A stretch of DNA of 64,000 nucleotides from Hymenobacter telluris (lineage in GTDB: Bacteria; Bacteroidota; Bacteroidia; Cytophagales; Hymenobacteraceae): NCBI RefSeq assembly GCF_017313265.1, contig NZ_JAFLQZ010000006.1, positions 62,001 to 126,000 of the forward strand, in the 5' to 3' direction. The first letter of the stretch is position 1, and each line of letters opens with the position of its first letter. Shown in pieces: positions 26,925 through 35,264 of this stretch. The notes under the pieces were generated by a model. It worked only from the letters and a program-made list of their open reading frames with translations. It did no database searches and was not told the origin of the DNA. A program made the translations under genes and the position numbers.

Positions 26925-27018
26925 GTAGAAGGGCGCGGTTTAGGTGAGTTGGCGGGCGAAAGATACTGTAGCCCTACATCTGTTTGGCAACGTGGCTCGC
27001 CACCGCTACAAAAATTAA

Positions 27019-27048
27019 AACGGCTTCCTGAAGAATCAGGAAGCCGTT
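27019..27048 (-). terminator. Rho-independent terminator of the DUF2911 gene
   Basis: AACGGCTTCCTGA (27019-27031) pairs with TCAGGAAGCCGTT (27036-27048), 13 bp with a 4-base loop. On the minus strand it is followed by a T-rich run. Confidence 0.88.
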
Positions 27049-27127
27049 AATTGGTAGGCTGCGTAGCTGCGTCAGCTGAAAAGGAAGTTGGCGGCCATCT
27101 TACTGCCTACTACTTACTACCAGCTAC

Positions 27128-28051
27128 CTAATACGCCTTCGACTGCCACTCAATCAGCGCTACGCGCATGTTGGGGAGCTTGCTTTTAAAGGCGTCGTCG
27201 TCTTTGTCGCCGAGCTTGATGGCCTTGCGCCCGTACACAATGGCCGTGTCGAAATCCTGCTTGGAAGCCAGCAGGCGGGCCTTAATCCAGTTGTTGGTGT
27301 ACACATCCTGCAACCGGATAGACTCATTGATATACTGCAAGGCTTGCTCGGCATTGAGGTTGTTTTGCACGAGGTAGTCGGCGGCCTGGGCCAGCAACTG
27401 CCAGTCGTTGGGGCGGGCGGCCACGGCCTTGGTAATGCCGGCTACCACGCGGGCTTGCACGTTGGTGTCAATCAGCAAGCTCACCGTTTTCTTTTCCCAG
27501 CTCAGGTTGAAGTGGGCGCTGCCGGTGGTCAGGTCGGAAAACCAGTAGAGCAGCGTTTCGTGGTGCGCGGAGGCTTCGGGCACCACCGGCACCCGCAGCA
27601 CGTCGTCTTTTTCCTGGTAGCCTTCAGCGCCCCAGTGGGTAGTGACGCGGTTGAAAATCAAGTCCCAATCCTGGTCGGAGCGGGGCAGTACGTAGAACGA
27701 GTACTGGCCGGCCGGCAACGATTTGCCGTTCACCCGCACCGTATCCGAAAACGTGATAATCGTGTTTTCGTTGGCGCCGGCCCGCCACACTTGCCCGTAC
27801 GGCACCAGGCCCTGCCAGATGGTGCGGTTTTTTACGCTCGGCGCGTGGTAGTCCACCGTAATGTTGGTGAGGCCCACGGCTTGCTTGAGCACCACTTGCG
27901 GGCTGGCCTGGGGCAACGGAATCAACGATTCGGCGGGGGCCGCAGGGGCAGCAGGAGTAGTGGTTTGCGCCCGCACCACGGCCAGGGGGGGCAGAGCTAG
28001 CAGGAGAGTAATACCAGCGGTGGCCAGCAACCGGGAAAGAAAACAACGCAT
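27128..28051 (-). CDS. Secreted DUF2911 protein with C-terminal helical repeats
   Basis: A 307-aa protein with a signal peptide (LLLALPPLAVVRAQ). Residues ~45-190 carry the DUF2911 signature: VDYHAPSVKNRTIWQGLVPYGQVWRAGANENT is split across two strands here, then LPAGQYSFYVLP and WDLIFNR. The C-terminal third (~210-300) looks like TPR-type helices (NAEQALQYINESIRL, DFDTAIVYGRKAI). ATG 28051 starts the signal peptide, so longer in-frame starts are rejected. Members are common secreted proteins in Bacteroidetes; no biochemical role is established to my knowledge. It is divergent from the his operon leader. Confidence 0.9.
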   Translation of the reverse strand: MRCFLSRLLATAGITLLLALPPLAVVRAQTTTPAAPAAPAESLIPLPQASPQVVLKQAVGLTNITVDYHAPSVKNRTIWQGLVPYGQVWRAGANENTIITFSDTVRVNGKSLPAGQYSFYVLPRSDQDWDLIFNRVTTHWGAEGYQEKDDVLRVPVVPEASAHHETLLYWFSDLTTGSAHFNLSWEKKTVSLLIDTNVQARVVAGITKAVAARPNDWQLLAQAADYLVQNNLNAEQALQYINESIRLQDVYTNNWIKARLLASKQDFDTAIVYGRKAIKLGDKDDDAFKSKLPNMRVALIEWQSKAY

Positions 28052-28248
28052 ACGCAGGCAATAGGCGGTAAGAAAAGCAGAACAGGCAACAACCGAGCAC
28101 CTATAAAACGTACCGGCCGGCACCGAAGATCAAAAGAATCCAAGAAACAATAGTGCCAAAACGAGCTTGAAACGTACGCTCGGCTGCAAAGGTCCTGGTT
28201 GGCGGCAAGTTTTTCCATAAAAAAATTTCGTTTCCTGAGTTGAGCGTG

Positions 28249-28256
28249 TACTTTTG
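28249..28256 (+). promoter_or_regulatory. his operon promoter, -7 box TACTTTTG
   Basis: TACTTTTG fits TAnnTTTG exactly, and TTTCG at 28226-28230 lies about 20 bases upstream in the -33 position. Transcription should begin near 28263, about 13 bases before the leader-peptide ATG. Confidence 0.65.
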
Positions 28257-28275
28257 CCTCACTGTTTCCAAGTAT

Positions 28276-28398
28276 ATGCCTGCTTTCGCCGCGCCATTTT
28301 CTTGCTCTATCAGCCCCCGGGCTGCTTTCGCCCTGAGCGAAGCAGCGGGGCTGCGCGCGGCGCATCCTCATCAGCACGGCCACCATTCCTCTTTTTAG
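28276..28398 (+). CDS. hisL: his operon leader peptide
   Basis: A 40-codon open frame starting at the first ATG after the his promoter and ending with TAG at 28396-28398. Its last third reads AAHPHQHGHHSSF: five His codons (residues 30, 32, 34, 36, 37) within eight. This is the hallmark of ribosome-mediated attenuation: when charged tRNA-His is scarce, the ribosome stalls on the His run and changes the RNA fold downstream. The stop codon lies in a 7-bp hairpin (28385-28404). hisG follows 215 bases later. The peptide itself is probably without function. Confidence 0.8.
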   Translation: MPAFAAPFSCSISPRAAFALSEAAGLRAAHPHQHGHHSSF

Positions 28399-28613
28399 AG
28401 GAATAACGCACCATATTGTCCTGTTGGGCGCCCGCAAGTGGCGGCCCGGTCTCCCCAAAAAGGTGGCCCCGCTCGTCGTGGCGCATTTCGCCCGGCCTTT
28501 TGCCCGTTTTGCACGTATGCCCGCCACGGGTTTTCCCCTCTCTTGAATTAAAAATCAGAACCTGGTCTGCTGGCCAATTCTTACTTTTTAATTCTTCATT
28601 TTTAATTCCTACC
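28385..28613 (+). promoter_or_regulatory. Putative his attenuator region
   Basis: Between the leader peptide and hisG. A hairpin ATTCCTC/GAGGAAT (28385-28404) spans the leader stop. A terminator-like structure can be drawn at 28458-28501: AAAAGG...CC pairs with GGCCTTTT across an inner GGCG/CGCC hairpin and ends in four Ts. A second possibility is CCCG-CCA-CGGG followed by TTTT (28520-28534), whose CCGCCAC could instead pair with GTGGCGG at 28438-28444. The competing pairings fit an attenuator but are drawn by eye. Confidence 0.5.
28545..28608. repeat. Word-type inverted repeat before hisG
   Basis: GAATTAAAAAT (28545-28555) and ATTTTTAATTC (28598-28608) are exact complements; TTTTTAATTCTTC words fill the right arm. 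The repeat ends five bases before the hisG ATG. Confidence 0.65.
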
Positions 28614-29465
28614 ATGATTCGTCTTGCCATCCAGAAATCGGGCCGCTTGAGTGAAGACTCGCTGAACCTGATTCGGGAGTGCGGTATTAGCTTTGTTGCC
28701 AGCTCGTACAAGCTCAAAACCGAAGCCACCAACTTTCCCCTCGAAATCCTGTACCTGCGCGACGACGATATTCCGGGCTACGTGCAGGACGGCGTGGCCG
28801 ACCTGGGCATTGTGGGCCAGAATGTGCTGGTGGAAGCCGGCTATCCGGCGCTGGAAATCCAGGCCCTGGGTTTCAGTAAGTGTCGCCTGAGCTTGGCCGT
28901 GCCCCGCGCCGCCGCCTACGACTCGGTGGCCGATTTGCAGGGCATGAACATTGCCACCTCGTACCCCGCCATTCTGGGCAAATACCTCACTGAGCGGGGC
29001 GTGCAGGCCAACCTGCATACCATTAGCGGCTCAGTGGAAATTGCTCCCAGCATCGGGCTGGCCGAAGCCATCTGCGACATTGTGAGCAGCGGCTCTACCT
29101 TGCTCGGCAACGGTCTGCGCGAAGTGGAAACCGTGTTCCGGTCGGAAGCCGTGCTGATTGCCCACGAGAACCTGTCGGCGGAAAAGCGGGAATTGTTGGA
29201 GCAATTGCTGTTCCGGATGCAGGCCGTGCGCCGGGCCCGCCGCAACAAATACATTCTGCTGAATGCGCCCACCGCTTCGCTCGATGCCGTGAAGGCCTTG
29301 TTGCCGGGTATCAAGTCGCCCACCGTGACGCCGCTGGCCGAAGAAGGCTGGGTGTCGGTGCAGTCGGTGGTGAATGAAGACGACTTCTGGCACATTACCG
29401 GCCAGCTGAAAGCCGTCGGCGCCGAAGGCATCCTGGTGCTGCCCATCGAGAAGATGATTAGTTAA
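28614..29465 (+). CDS. hisG: ATP phosphoribosyltransferase, long form
   Basis: A 283-aa enzyme for the first step of histidine synthesis, joining ATP and PRPP. MIRLAIQKSGRLSEDSLNLI is the typical N-terminus; VADLGIVGQN, ATSYPAILGKYL and the PRPP loop SVEIAPSIGLAEAICDIVSSGSTL (spanning about 139-162) are present. The C-terminal ~80 residues form the ACT-like domain of the long type, which binds histidine for feedback inhibition; accordingly no hisZ is seen. ATG 28614 is chosen: an extended frame into the leader lacks similarity to HisG. It is the first structural gene of the operon. Confidence 0.97.
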   Translation: MIRLAIQKSGRLSEDSLNLIRECGISFVASSYKLKTEATNFPLEILYLRDDDIPGYVQDGVADLGIVGQNVLVEAGYPALEIQALGFSKCRLSLAVPRAAAYDSVADLQGMNIATSYPAILGKYLTERGVQANLHTISGSVEIAPSIGLAEAICDIVSSGSTLLGNGLREVETVFRSEAVLIAHENLSAEKRELLEQLLFRMQAVRRARRNKYILLNAPTASLDAVKALLPGIKSPTVTPLAEEGWVSVQSVVNEDDFWHITGQLKAVGAEGILVLPIEKMIS

Positions 29466-29556
29466 ATGGCTTAAAGGTTGAATGGTTAAATAATTAACCG
29501 TTCAACAAGCTAACAGAAGAGACAGCCATTTAACAATTCAACCTTTCAACAATTCA
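29464..29556. repeat. Word-type inverted repeat between hisG and hisD
   Basis: Words such as TTAAAGGTTGAATGGTTAAA (29471-29490) face AACAATTCAACCTTTCAACA-type words (29534-29553). The right arm has no G and stops about five bases before the hisD ATG. Confidence 0.75.
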
Positions 29557-29560
29557 CCTC

Positions 29561-30898
29561 ATGCAACTTATTCAATACCCGGCGCAGCAGCAGTGGGCGG
29601 CGTTGCAGCAGCGGGCCGCCGCGCAACAAGCCCAGGACGTGGAGCAGCGGGTACAACAGATTTTCGAGGCTGTGCGCCAGCGCGGCGACGCGGCCCTGCT
29701 TGAGTACGCCCAGCGGTTTGACGGGGCCGACCTGGCCTCCGGGCTGCGGGTGAGCCCCGAGGAACTGGCCGCGGCGGTAACGCAGGTGCCCTCGGAACTG
29801 CAAACCGCCATTCGGCAGGCGCACGCCAACATCTGGAAGTTTCACGCCACCCAGCGCGAAGAAGAAAAGCAAGTGGAAACCATGCCGGGTGTGAGCTGCT
29901 GGCGCCGGGCGGTGCCGGTGCAACGGGTGGGGCTGTATATTCCGGGCGGGACGGCGCCGTTGTTTAGCACGTTGCTGATGCTGGGCGTACCGGCCCGGCT
30001 GGCGGGTTGCCCCGAGGTAGTATTGTGCACGCCGCCGCAACCAGATGGCTCGGTGAATCCGGTGATTCTGTTCACGGCCCACTTACTTGGTATTGATACC
30101 ATTATTAAAGCCGGCGGAGCGCAGGCCATTGCGGCCTTGAGCGGCGGCACGGAGAGCGTGCCGGGAGTTGACAAGATTTTCGGGCCCGGCAACCGCTACG
30201 TAACGGCTGCCAAGCAGCTGGCTACCCGCTACGGCGTGGCCATTGACATGCCGGCCGGCCCGTCGGAAGTGTTGGTAATTGCCGATGAATCGGCCAATCC
30301 GGTGTTTGTGGCGGCCGATTTGCTGAGCCAGGCCGAGCACGGCCCCGACTCGCAGGTGATTCTGCTTTCGGATTCATTAACGGTGCTGGAGCAAACCCAG
30401 GCGGAAGTGCAGCGGCAGCTGGCCGCACTACCGCGGGCCGCGGTGGCCACCCAAGCTCTAACCGAAAGCCGGGCCATTTTGCTGCGCACGCCCGAGGAAA
30501 TGCTGTATTTCTCCAATCAGTACGCCCCCGAGCACCTGATTCTGGCCGTGCGCAACCCCGAAGAGTTGGCCGAGGGGGTAACCAGCGCCGGGTCGGTGTT
30601 TCTGGGCCACCTCACGCCCGAAGCCGCCGGCGACTATGCCTCGGGCACCAACCACACCTTGCCCACCAACGGCTACGCCCGCAACTACAGCGGCGTGTCG
30701 CTGGATTCCTTTTTCAAAAAAATCACGTTTCAGCGCATCACCGCCGAAGGTTTACTTCATGTGGGTCCGGTAGTGGAAATCATGGCCGAAGCCGAGGGCC
30801 TGCAGGCCCACGCCCGCGCCGTGACGTTGCGGCTCGATGCCATTCATAGTGCCAGCAGTACGCCAACCGCCTCGGCCCGCCCGGCGGCGCATAGCTAG
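29561..30898 (+). CDS. hisD: Histidinol dehydrogenase
   Basis: A 445-aa enzyme for the last two oxidations of the pathway (histidinol to histidine with NAD+). Zinc and catalytic residues are visible: Gln257 and His260 in SQAEHGPDS, Glu324-His325 in YAPEHLIL, plus NHTLPT near 365. The GPGN motif (FGPGNRYVTAAK) is intact. The tail of ~15 Ser/Ala/Pro residues is an extra. Second structural gene of the his operon. Confidence 0.98.
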   Translation: MQLIQYPAQQQWAALQQRAAAQQAQDVEQRVQQIFEAVRQRGDAALLEYAQRFDGADLASGLRVSPEELAAAVTQVPSELQTAIRQAHANIWKFHATQREEEKQVETMPGVSCWRRAVPVQRVGLYIPGGTAPLFSTLLMLGVPARLAGCPEVVLCTPPQPDGSVNPVILFTAHLLGIDTIIKAGGAQAIAALSGGTESVPGVDKIFGPGNRYVTAAKQLATRYGVAIDMPAGPSEVLVIADESANPVFVAADLLSQAEHGPDSQVILLSDSLTVLEQTQAEVQRQLAALPRAAVATQALTESRAILLRTPEEMLYFSNQYAPEHLILAVRNPEELAEGVTSAGSVFLGHLTPEAAGDYASGTNHTLPTNGYARNYSGVSLDSFFKKITFQRITAEGLLHVGPVVEIMAEAEGLQAHARAVTLRLDAIHSASSTPTASARPAAHS

Positions 30899-30988
30899 GC
30901 AAGGCGGGGAGTGGCGCCACGGGGTTGGTGTTCACCCGTCTTGCCCCAGCTTCGGTTTTCTGTTGTCTATTTTTTGATTCTGTACTTC

Positions 30989-32047
30989 ATGTTTGATTTA
31001 GAAAGTTTGGTGCGCCCCAACATCCGGGGCATGAAACCGTATTCTTCGGCCCGCGACGAATTCCAGGGTGAAGCCCGCGTCATGCTCGACGCCAACGAAA
31101 ACAGCTTGGGTAGCGCCGGCCCCGAGCAGTTCAACCGCTACCCCGACCCGCAGCAGCGGGCCGTGAAGCAGGAGCTGGCCAAGCTGAAAGGGGTGGAGCC
31201 CGCCCACATCTTCCTGGGCAACGGTTCCGACGAAGCCATCGACCTGCTGGTACGCCTTACCTGCGTGCCCGGCCAGGACAGCGTGCTGCTCCTGCCCCCA
31301 ACTTATGGTATGTATGAGGTGGCGGCCAACCTGAATGATGTGCGGATCGAGCGAATCCAGCTCACTGCTGATTTTCAACTCTCGCCGGAAATCGTAGCCG
31401 GGGTGGTAGCCTCCGAGGCCAAGCTGGTGTTCTTGTGTTCTCCCAACAACCCCACCGGCAATTTGCTGCACGCCGCGGGCATCGAAGAAATTCTGCGCGG
31501 TTTCCGCGGGCTGGTAGTGGTAGATGAAGCCTACGCCGATTTCACCGATGCCCCCAGCTGGACCACCCGGCTGGCGGAATTTCCGAACCTAGTGGTGATG
31601 CAGACTTTTTCGAAAGCCTGGGGCCTGGCAGGGCTGCGGCTGGGCATGGCCTTCGCGTCTCCCGAAATCATTGGCTACCTCAACAAAATCAAGCCGCCGT
31701 ATAATATATCGGAAGCCACCCAGCAGCACGCCTTGGCGGCCCTGCACGATGCGCCGCATTTCGAGCAGATGCGCCAGCAGCTCCTGGCCGGCCGCACTTG
31801 GCTAGCAGAGCAGCTACCGGCATTGCCCATCGTGGCGGCAGTGTTTCCCTCGGATGCCAACTTCCTGCTGGCGCGGTTCCGGCCTGATGCTACGGCCGTC
31901 TACGAGTATCTGTTAGGAAAAGGAGTGGTGGTCCGGAACCGGACCACCCAGCCGGGCTGCGCCGGCACGTTGCGCCTGACCGTTGGCACGCCCACCGAAA
32001 ACGAGCTGTTGGTGCAGGCCTTGCGGGAGTTTAATTTCGCCAGCTAA
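30989..32047 (+). CDS. hisC: Histidinol-phosphate aminotransferase
   Basis: A 352-aa PLP enzyme, fold type I. The PLP Lys is Lys209 in TFSKAWGLAGLRLG; CSPNNPTGN and VVDEAYADF mark the cofactor pocket; the opening LVRPNIRGMKPYSSAR is standard for the family. ATG 30989 is chosen because upstream in-frame codons (from 30911) encode a hydrophobic stretch unrelated to HisC. It lies 90 bases after hisD and six bases before the kinase-like gene. Confidence 0.96.
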   Translation: MFDLESLVRPNIRGMKPYSSARDEFQGEARVMLDANENSLGSAGPEQFNRYPDPQQRAVKQELAKLKGVEPAHIFLGNGSDEAIDLLVRLTCVPGQDSVLLLPPTYGMYEVAANLNDVRIERIQLTADFQLSPEIVAGVVASEAKLVFLCSPNNPTGNLLHAAGIEEILRGFRGLVVVDEAYADFTDAPSWTTRLAEFPNLVVMQTFSKAWGLAGLRLGMAFASPEIIGYLNKIKPPYNISEATQQHALAALHDAPHFEQMRQQLLAGRTWLAEQLPALPIVAAVFPSDANFLLARFRPDATAVYEYLLGKGVVVRNRTTQPGCAGTLRLTVGTPTENELLVQALREFNFAS

Positions 32048-32053
32048 GCCGTT

Positions 32054-32503
32054 ATGCAACTGGTTGTATTTTGCGGCATTCAGGCCACGGGGAAGTCCAC
32101 CTTCTACCAGCAACGCTTCTTTCATTCGCACGTGCGCATCAGTTTGGATTTGCTGCGCACGCGCCACCGGGAGCACCGGCTGCTGCACCTGTGCCTGGAT
32201 ACGCAAATGCGTTGCGTCATTGATAATACCAATCCCACCCAGGCCGAGCGAGCCGTATATATACAAGCTGCCCGCGCCGCCCAATTCGAAGTAGTCGGCT
32301 ACTTTTTTCAGTCGGTGGCCGCTGAGGCCTTGGTACGCAACCAGCTGCGCCCACTAGAACGGCAGGTACCGGATAAAGGCATTCGGGCGACGCGCAACCG
32401 GTTGGAACTACCTACCCGCGCCGAAGGCTTCAACCAGCTCTACTTTGTGCGGGCCGTCGGCAACGAGGAATTCATAGTTAACGAGTGGCAAGATGAAATT
32501 TGA
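32054..32503 (+). CDS. Polynucleotide-kinase-like P-loop protein
   Basis: A 149-aa protein. Walker A is GIQATGKST (residues 8-16), followed by RISLDLLRTRHR, where the Asp would correspond to the catalytic base region of T4-type 5'-kinases, and VIDNTNPTQAERAVYI, the NTNP motif of the PNK/AAA_33 kinase group, then a lid-like basic stretch (RNQLRPLERQVPDKGI). The size equals a minimal kinase domain with no phosphatase or ligase attached. It likely phosphorylates a 5'-OH of RNA or a small molecule. It is six bases after hisC and overlaps the Thg1-like gene by 11 bases, so the two products are probably made together. It is not a histidine-biosynthesis enzyme. Confidence 0.8.
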   Translation: MQLVVFCGIQATGKSTFYQQRFFHSHVRISLDLLRTRHREHRLLHLCLDTQMRCVIDNTNPTQAERAVYIQAARAAQFEVVGYFFQSVAAEALVRNQLRPLERQVPDKGIRATRNRLELPTRAEGFNQLYFVRAVGNEEFIVNEWQDEI

Positions 32504-33257
32504 TGACCTGGATACGCGGTTGCGCGTATTCGAAACCGCTCACGACCACTGCGCGTTGCCCGGCCTCTATCTGGTGGCCCGCCTCGACGGCCGCGGTTTC
32601 ACCCGGCTTACCAAAGAGGTACACCCTTTCGAGGCTCCCTTCGATGTGCGTATGCGCGACTATATGGTGGAAACTACGCGCCATTTGTTGGAGTGCGGCT
32701 TCCGTATGGTATACGGCTACACCCAGAGCGACGAAATATCTCTGCTACTACATCCCGAGGAAGATTCTTTTGGGCGGAAGCTGCGCAAGTATACCTCGGT
32801 GCTGGCGGGCGAGGCGTCGGCCAAGTTCTCTTTGCTGTTAGGAAGCCTCGGTGTGTTCGACTGCCGGATTTCTCAGTTGCCCCGCCCGCAGGATGTCGTT
32901 GATTATTTCCGGTGGCGGCAGGAAGATGCGGGGCGCAACTCGCTTAATGCGCATTGCTATTGGCTGCTCCGCAAGCAAGGACAAACGGTAGCCCAAGCTA
33001 CGGCCCAAGTGAAAGGGCAGCGTACTGCCACTAAGCACGACCTATTGTTTGCCAACGGCATCAATTACAACAACCTGCCGGCCTGGCAAAAGCGGGGAGT
33101 AGGGGTATACTGGGAAGAGTACAGTAAAAGTGGGTTGAACCCGGTTCGGCAAGAAATAGTGGAAACCAGTCGGCGGCGGCTGGCAACTAATCTGGAGCTA
33201 CCGTTGGGCGAACCGTACAGCGAGTTTGTGCAGAGTTTATTACCAGCCTTCTTGTAA
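32493..33257 (+). CDS. Thg1-like protein (3'-5' RNA polymerase family)
   Basis: A 254-aa member of the tRNA-His guanylyltransferase superfamily. Metal-binding carboxylates are Asp32 in [12 protein letters not shown] and Asp80 (with Ser79 and Glu81) in [32 protein letters not shown] takes the place where eukaryotic Thg1 has HINNLYN, so it is a TLP rather than a true Thg1; TLPs are known to add nucleotides 3'-5' in a template-dependent way and to repair truncated tRNA 5' ends. The [16 protein letters not shown] region is conserved. It overlaps the kinase gene and lies between hisC and hisB. The his location may reflect tRNA-His or just operon hitchhiking. Confidence 0.93.
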   Translation: MKFDDLDTRLRVFETAHDHCALPGLYLVARLDGRGFTRLTKEVHPFEAPFDVRMRDYMVETTRHLLECGFRMVYGYTQSDEISLLLHPEEDSFGRKLRKYTSVLAGEASAKFSLLLGSLGVFDCRISQLPRPQDVVDYFRWRQEDAGRNSLNAHCYWLLRKQGQTVAQATAQVKGQRTATKHDLLFANGINYNNLPAWQKRGVGVYWEEYSKSGLNPVRQEIVETSRRRLATNLELPLGEPYSEFVQSLLPAFL

Positions 33258-33325
33258 GGGATGGTTTATTTTTCATTCATCTTCTTTTCCCGAACCAGCT
33301 TATTCGCTGGTGGGATTTTCACTTC

Positions 33326-34432
33326 ATGAAAAAAGTTCTTTTCATCGACCGGGACGGAACCATCCTGATAGAGCCCCCCACCGATTTTCAGGTGGACGCC
33401 CTGACGCCCGACAAATTTCAGTTTGTACCGGGTGCTATTACCGGGCTGGCCCGCATTGCCCGTGAGCTAGACTACGAACTGGTACTGGTGAGCAACCAAG
33501 ACGGCCTCGGCACTGCCAGCTTTCCGGAAGAAACCTTCTGGCCGGCTCACACCATGATGCTGGATATTCTGCGCTCAGAAGGGGTGGAGTTTGCCCGTGA
33601 GCACATTGACCGGAGCTTCCCCCACGAAAACCTGCCAACCCGTAAGCCCGGAATTGGGATGTTACAACATTATATGGGTAACAGAGGGGAGTATGATCTT
33701 GCTAATTCTTTTGTCATCGGGGATAGGCTCACAGATGTAGAGTTAGCTGAAAATATTGGCTGTCAATCTGTCTTGATTAGGAACGAGCCAGATGAGCGGG
33801 CGGCCTTAACTACTACGAGTTGGGAAAGTATATACCAATTCCTGCGCCTGCCTGCCCGCACGGCTGTAGTACAAAGGGATACCAATGAAACCAAGATTCG
33901 GGTGGAGTTGAACCTGGATGGCAACGGCCGGCCGCAGATGCACACCGGGCTGGGCTTTTTCGACCACATGCTCGACCAGCTTAGCAAGCACTCCGGCGTG
34001 GACATGAAGATTGAAGTGCAGGGCGACTTGCACATCGACGAACACCACACGATAGAGGATGCCGCAATTGCGCTCGGCGAAGCTTTCACGCTGGCGCTCG
34101 GGGATAAGCGCGGCCTGGCCCGGTATGGTTTCCTGCTGCCGATGGACGACGTATTGGCGCAGGCTGCCATCGACTTTTCGGGCCGGCCCTGGATGGTGTG
34201 GGAGGCGGAGTTCAAGCGGGAAAAGATCGGGGATATGCCTACCGAAATGTTTTACCATTTCTTTAAAAGCTTTTCCGACGCTGCGCGGTGCAACCTCAAC
34301 ATTAAAGCGGAAGGAACCAACGAGCATCACAAGATTGAAGCCATATTCAAGGCCGTGGCTAAAGCTATAAAGATGGCTCTGGTGCGTGATGCCGGCAAGA
34401 TGGAGATACCAAGCACCAAAGGCATTCTATAG
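33326..34432 (+). CDS. hisB: Bifunctional histidinol-phosphatase / imidazoleglycerol-phosphate dehydratase
   Basis: A 368-aa fusion. The N-terminal HAD phosphatase (residues 1-165) has the nucleophile Asp8 and acid Asp10 in FIDRDGT and a Cys/His-poor loop; the C-terminal IGPD (~185-368) shows [28 protein letters not shown] and [15 protein letters not shown], which bind two manganese ions. It catalyses the seventh and ninth pathway steps. A patch at ~33657-33800, within the HAD domain, is clearly richer in A/T than its surroundings (codons such as TTA, AGG, AAT), although the frame stays open and the fold motifs are kept. Confidence 0.97.
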   Translation: MKKVLFIDRDGTILIEPPTDFQVDALTPDKFQFVPGAITGLARIARELDYELVLVSNQDGLGTASFPEETFWPAHTMMLDILRSEGVEFAREHIDRSFPHENLPTRKPGIGMLQHYMGNRGEYDLANSFVIGDRLTDVELAENIGCQSVLIRNEPDERAALTTTSWESIYQFLRLPARTAVVQRDTNETKIRVELNLDGNGRPQMHTGLGFFDHMLDQLSKHSGVDMKIEVQGDLHIDEHHTIEDAAIALGEAFTLALGDKRGLARYGFLLPMDDVLAQAAIDFSGRPWMVWEAEFKREKIGDMPTEMFYHFFKSFSDAARCNLNIKAEGTNEHHKIEAIFKAVAKAIKMALVRDAGKMEIPSTKGIL

Positions 34433-34440
34433 AGTTTTTC

Positions 34441-34544
34441 CATATGTTTATACAAATGAGTAAGGTTTGTTTCTGCACGGCTGGCCACGAAGAGAAGTAC
34501 GGAAAACGGCAGTAATCAAGCTTTTTCATTTGTATAAACATATG
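34441..34544. repeat. 19-bp inverted repeat between hisB and hisH
   Basis: CATATGTTTATACAAATGA (34441-34459) and its exact complement (34526-34544) flank 66 bases. Both copies are followed by GAGTAAG, so there is also a short direct repeat. The arms are AT-rich. Confidence 0.85.
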
Positions 34545-34575
34545 AGTAAGCCTTCTGCATCTTGTTAATAAGACC

Positions 34576-35163
34576 ATGGAAATAGCGGTAATAGATTATA
34601 AAGGGGGCAACGTGCAGTCCGTGCTTTTTGCCCTCGACCGGTTAGGCGTACGTGCTACCCTAACGGCCGACCCCGAGGCCATTCGCCGGGCCGACAAGAT
34701 TCTTTTCCCTGGTGAGGGGGAGGCCGCTTCTGCCATGCAGGAGCTACGCGCCCAAGGCCTCGACCAGCTGCTGCCAACGCTTACGCAGCCCTTTCTGGGT
34801 ATCTGTTTGGGTATGCAGTTGCTGGGCCAGCACAGTGAGGAAAACAACGCCGACCTGCTGGGTATCCTGCCCTTCGATGTGGTACGGTTTCCCACGACTC
34901 CGGGCTTCAAGGTACCGCACATGGGGTGGAACACCTTGCAGCAGCTTCGGTCGCCTTTATTTGCTGGCCTGCGCGAAGAAGACTACGTGTACTTCGTGCA
35001 TAGCTACTACGCCCCCGTGGGGGAATACACTATTGCCGAGGCGGCCTATCCAATCTCCTTTAGTGCGGCAGTGCAGCATAAGAACTTCTACGCCGTGCAG
35101 TTCCACACCGAAAAGAGCGGCCCGGTTGGGAACCGCATTCTGGAAAACTTTCTGAAAATGTAG
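34576..35163 (+). CDS. hisH: Imidazole glycerol phosphate synthase, glutaminase subunit
   Basis: A 195-aa class I glutamine amidotransferase that delivers ammonia to HisF. The triad is Cys77 in GICLGMQLLG, and His177 and Glu179 in VQFHTEKSGPVG. IDYKGGNVQSV at the N-terminus and PHMGWN in the middle are family landmarks. It lies in the operon one gene upstream of hisA, two upstream of its partner hisF. Confidence 0.97.
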   Translation: MEIAVIDYKGGNVQSVLFALDRLGVRATLTADPEAIRRADKILFPGEGEAASAMQELRAQGLDQLLPTLTQPFLGICLGMQLLGQHSEENNADLLGILPFDVVRFPTTPGFKVPHMGWNTLQQLRSPLFAGLREEDYVYFVHSYYAPVGEYTIAEAAYPISFSAAVQHKNFYAVQFHTEKSGPVGNRILENFLKM

Positions 35164-35260
35164 TGCCTGGTGCCTGGTGCGTAGTGCTTAGGTCGTTCTG
35201 GCATATTGGAGCAGAATGGCCTAAATACCAAGCACCAAGCACCAAGCACCAAGCACCAAA
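35164..35260. repeat. Word-type inverted repeat between hisH and hisA
   Basis: GTGCCTGGTGCCTGGTGCGT (35164-35183) and TAGTGCTTAGG on the left face CCTAA (from 35220) and four tandem copies of the 7-base word CCAAGCA on the right (to 35260). The right arm ends four bases before the hisA ATG. Confidence 0.8.
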
Positions 35261-35264
35261 CTAA

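Noticed and set aside
28416..28613. N-terminal extension of hisG
   Set aside because: The in-frame extension runs through the attenuator region and has no resemblance to HisG; ATG 28614 gives the canonical start.
35226..35260. Short CRISPR-like array (CCAAGCA repeats)
   Set aside because: The unit is 7 bases with no spacers, and it pairs with the opposite arm of an inverted repeat.
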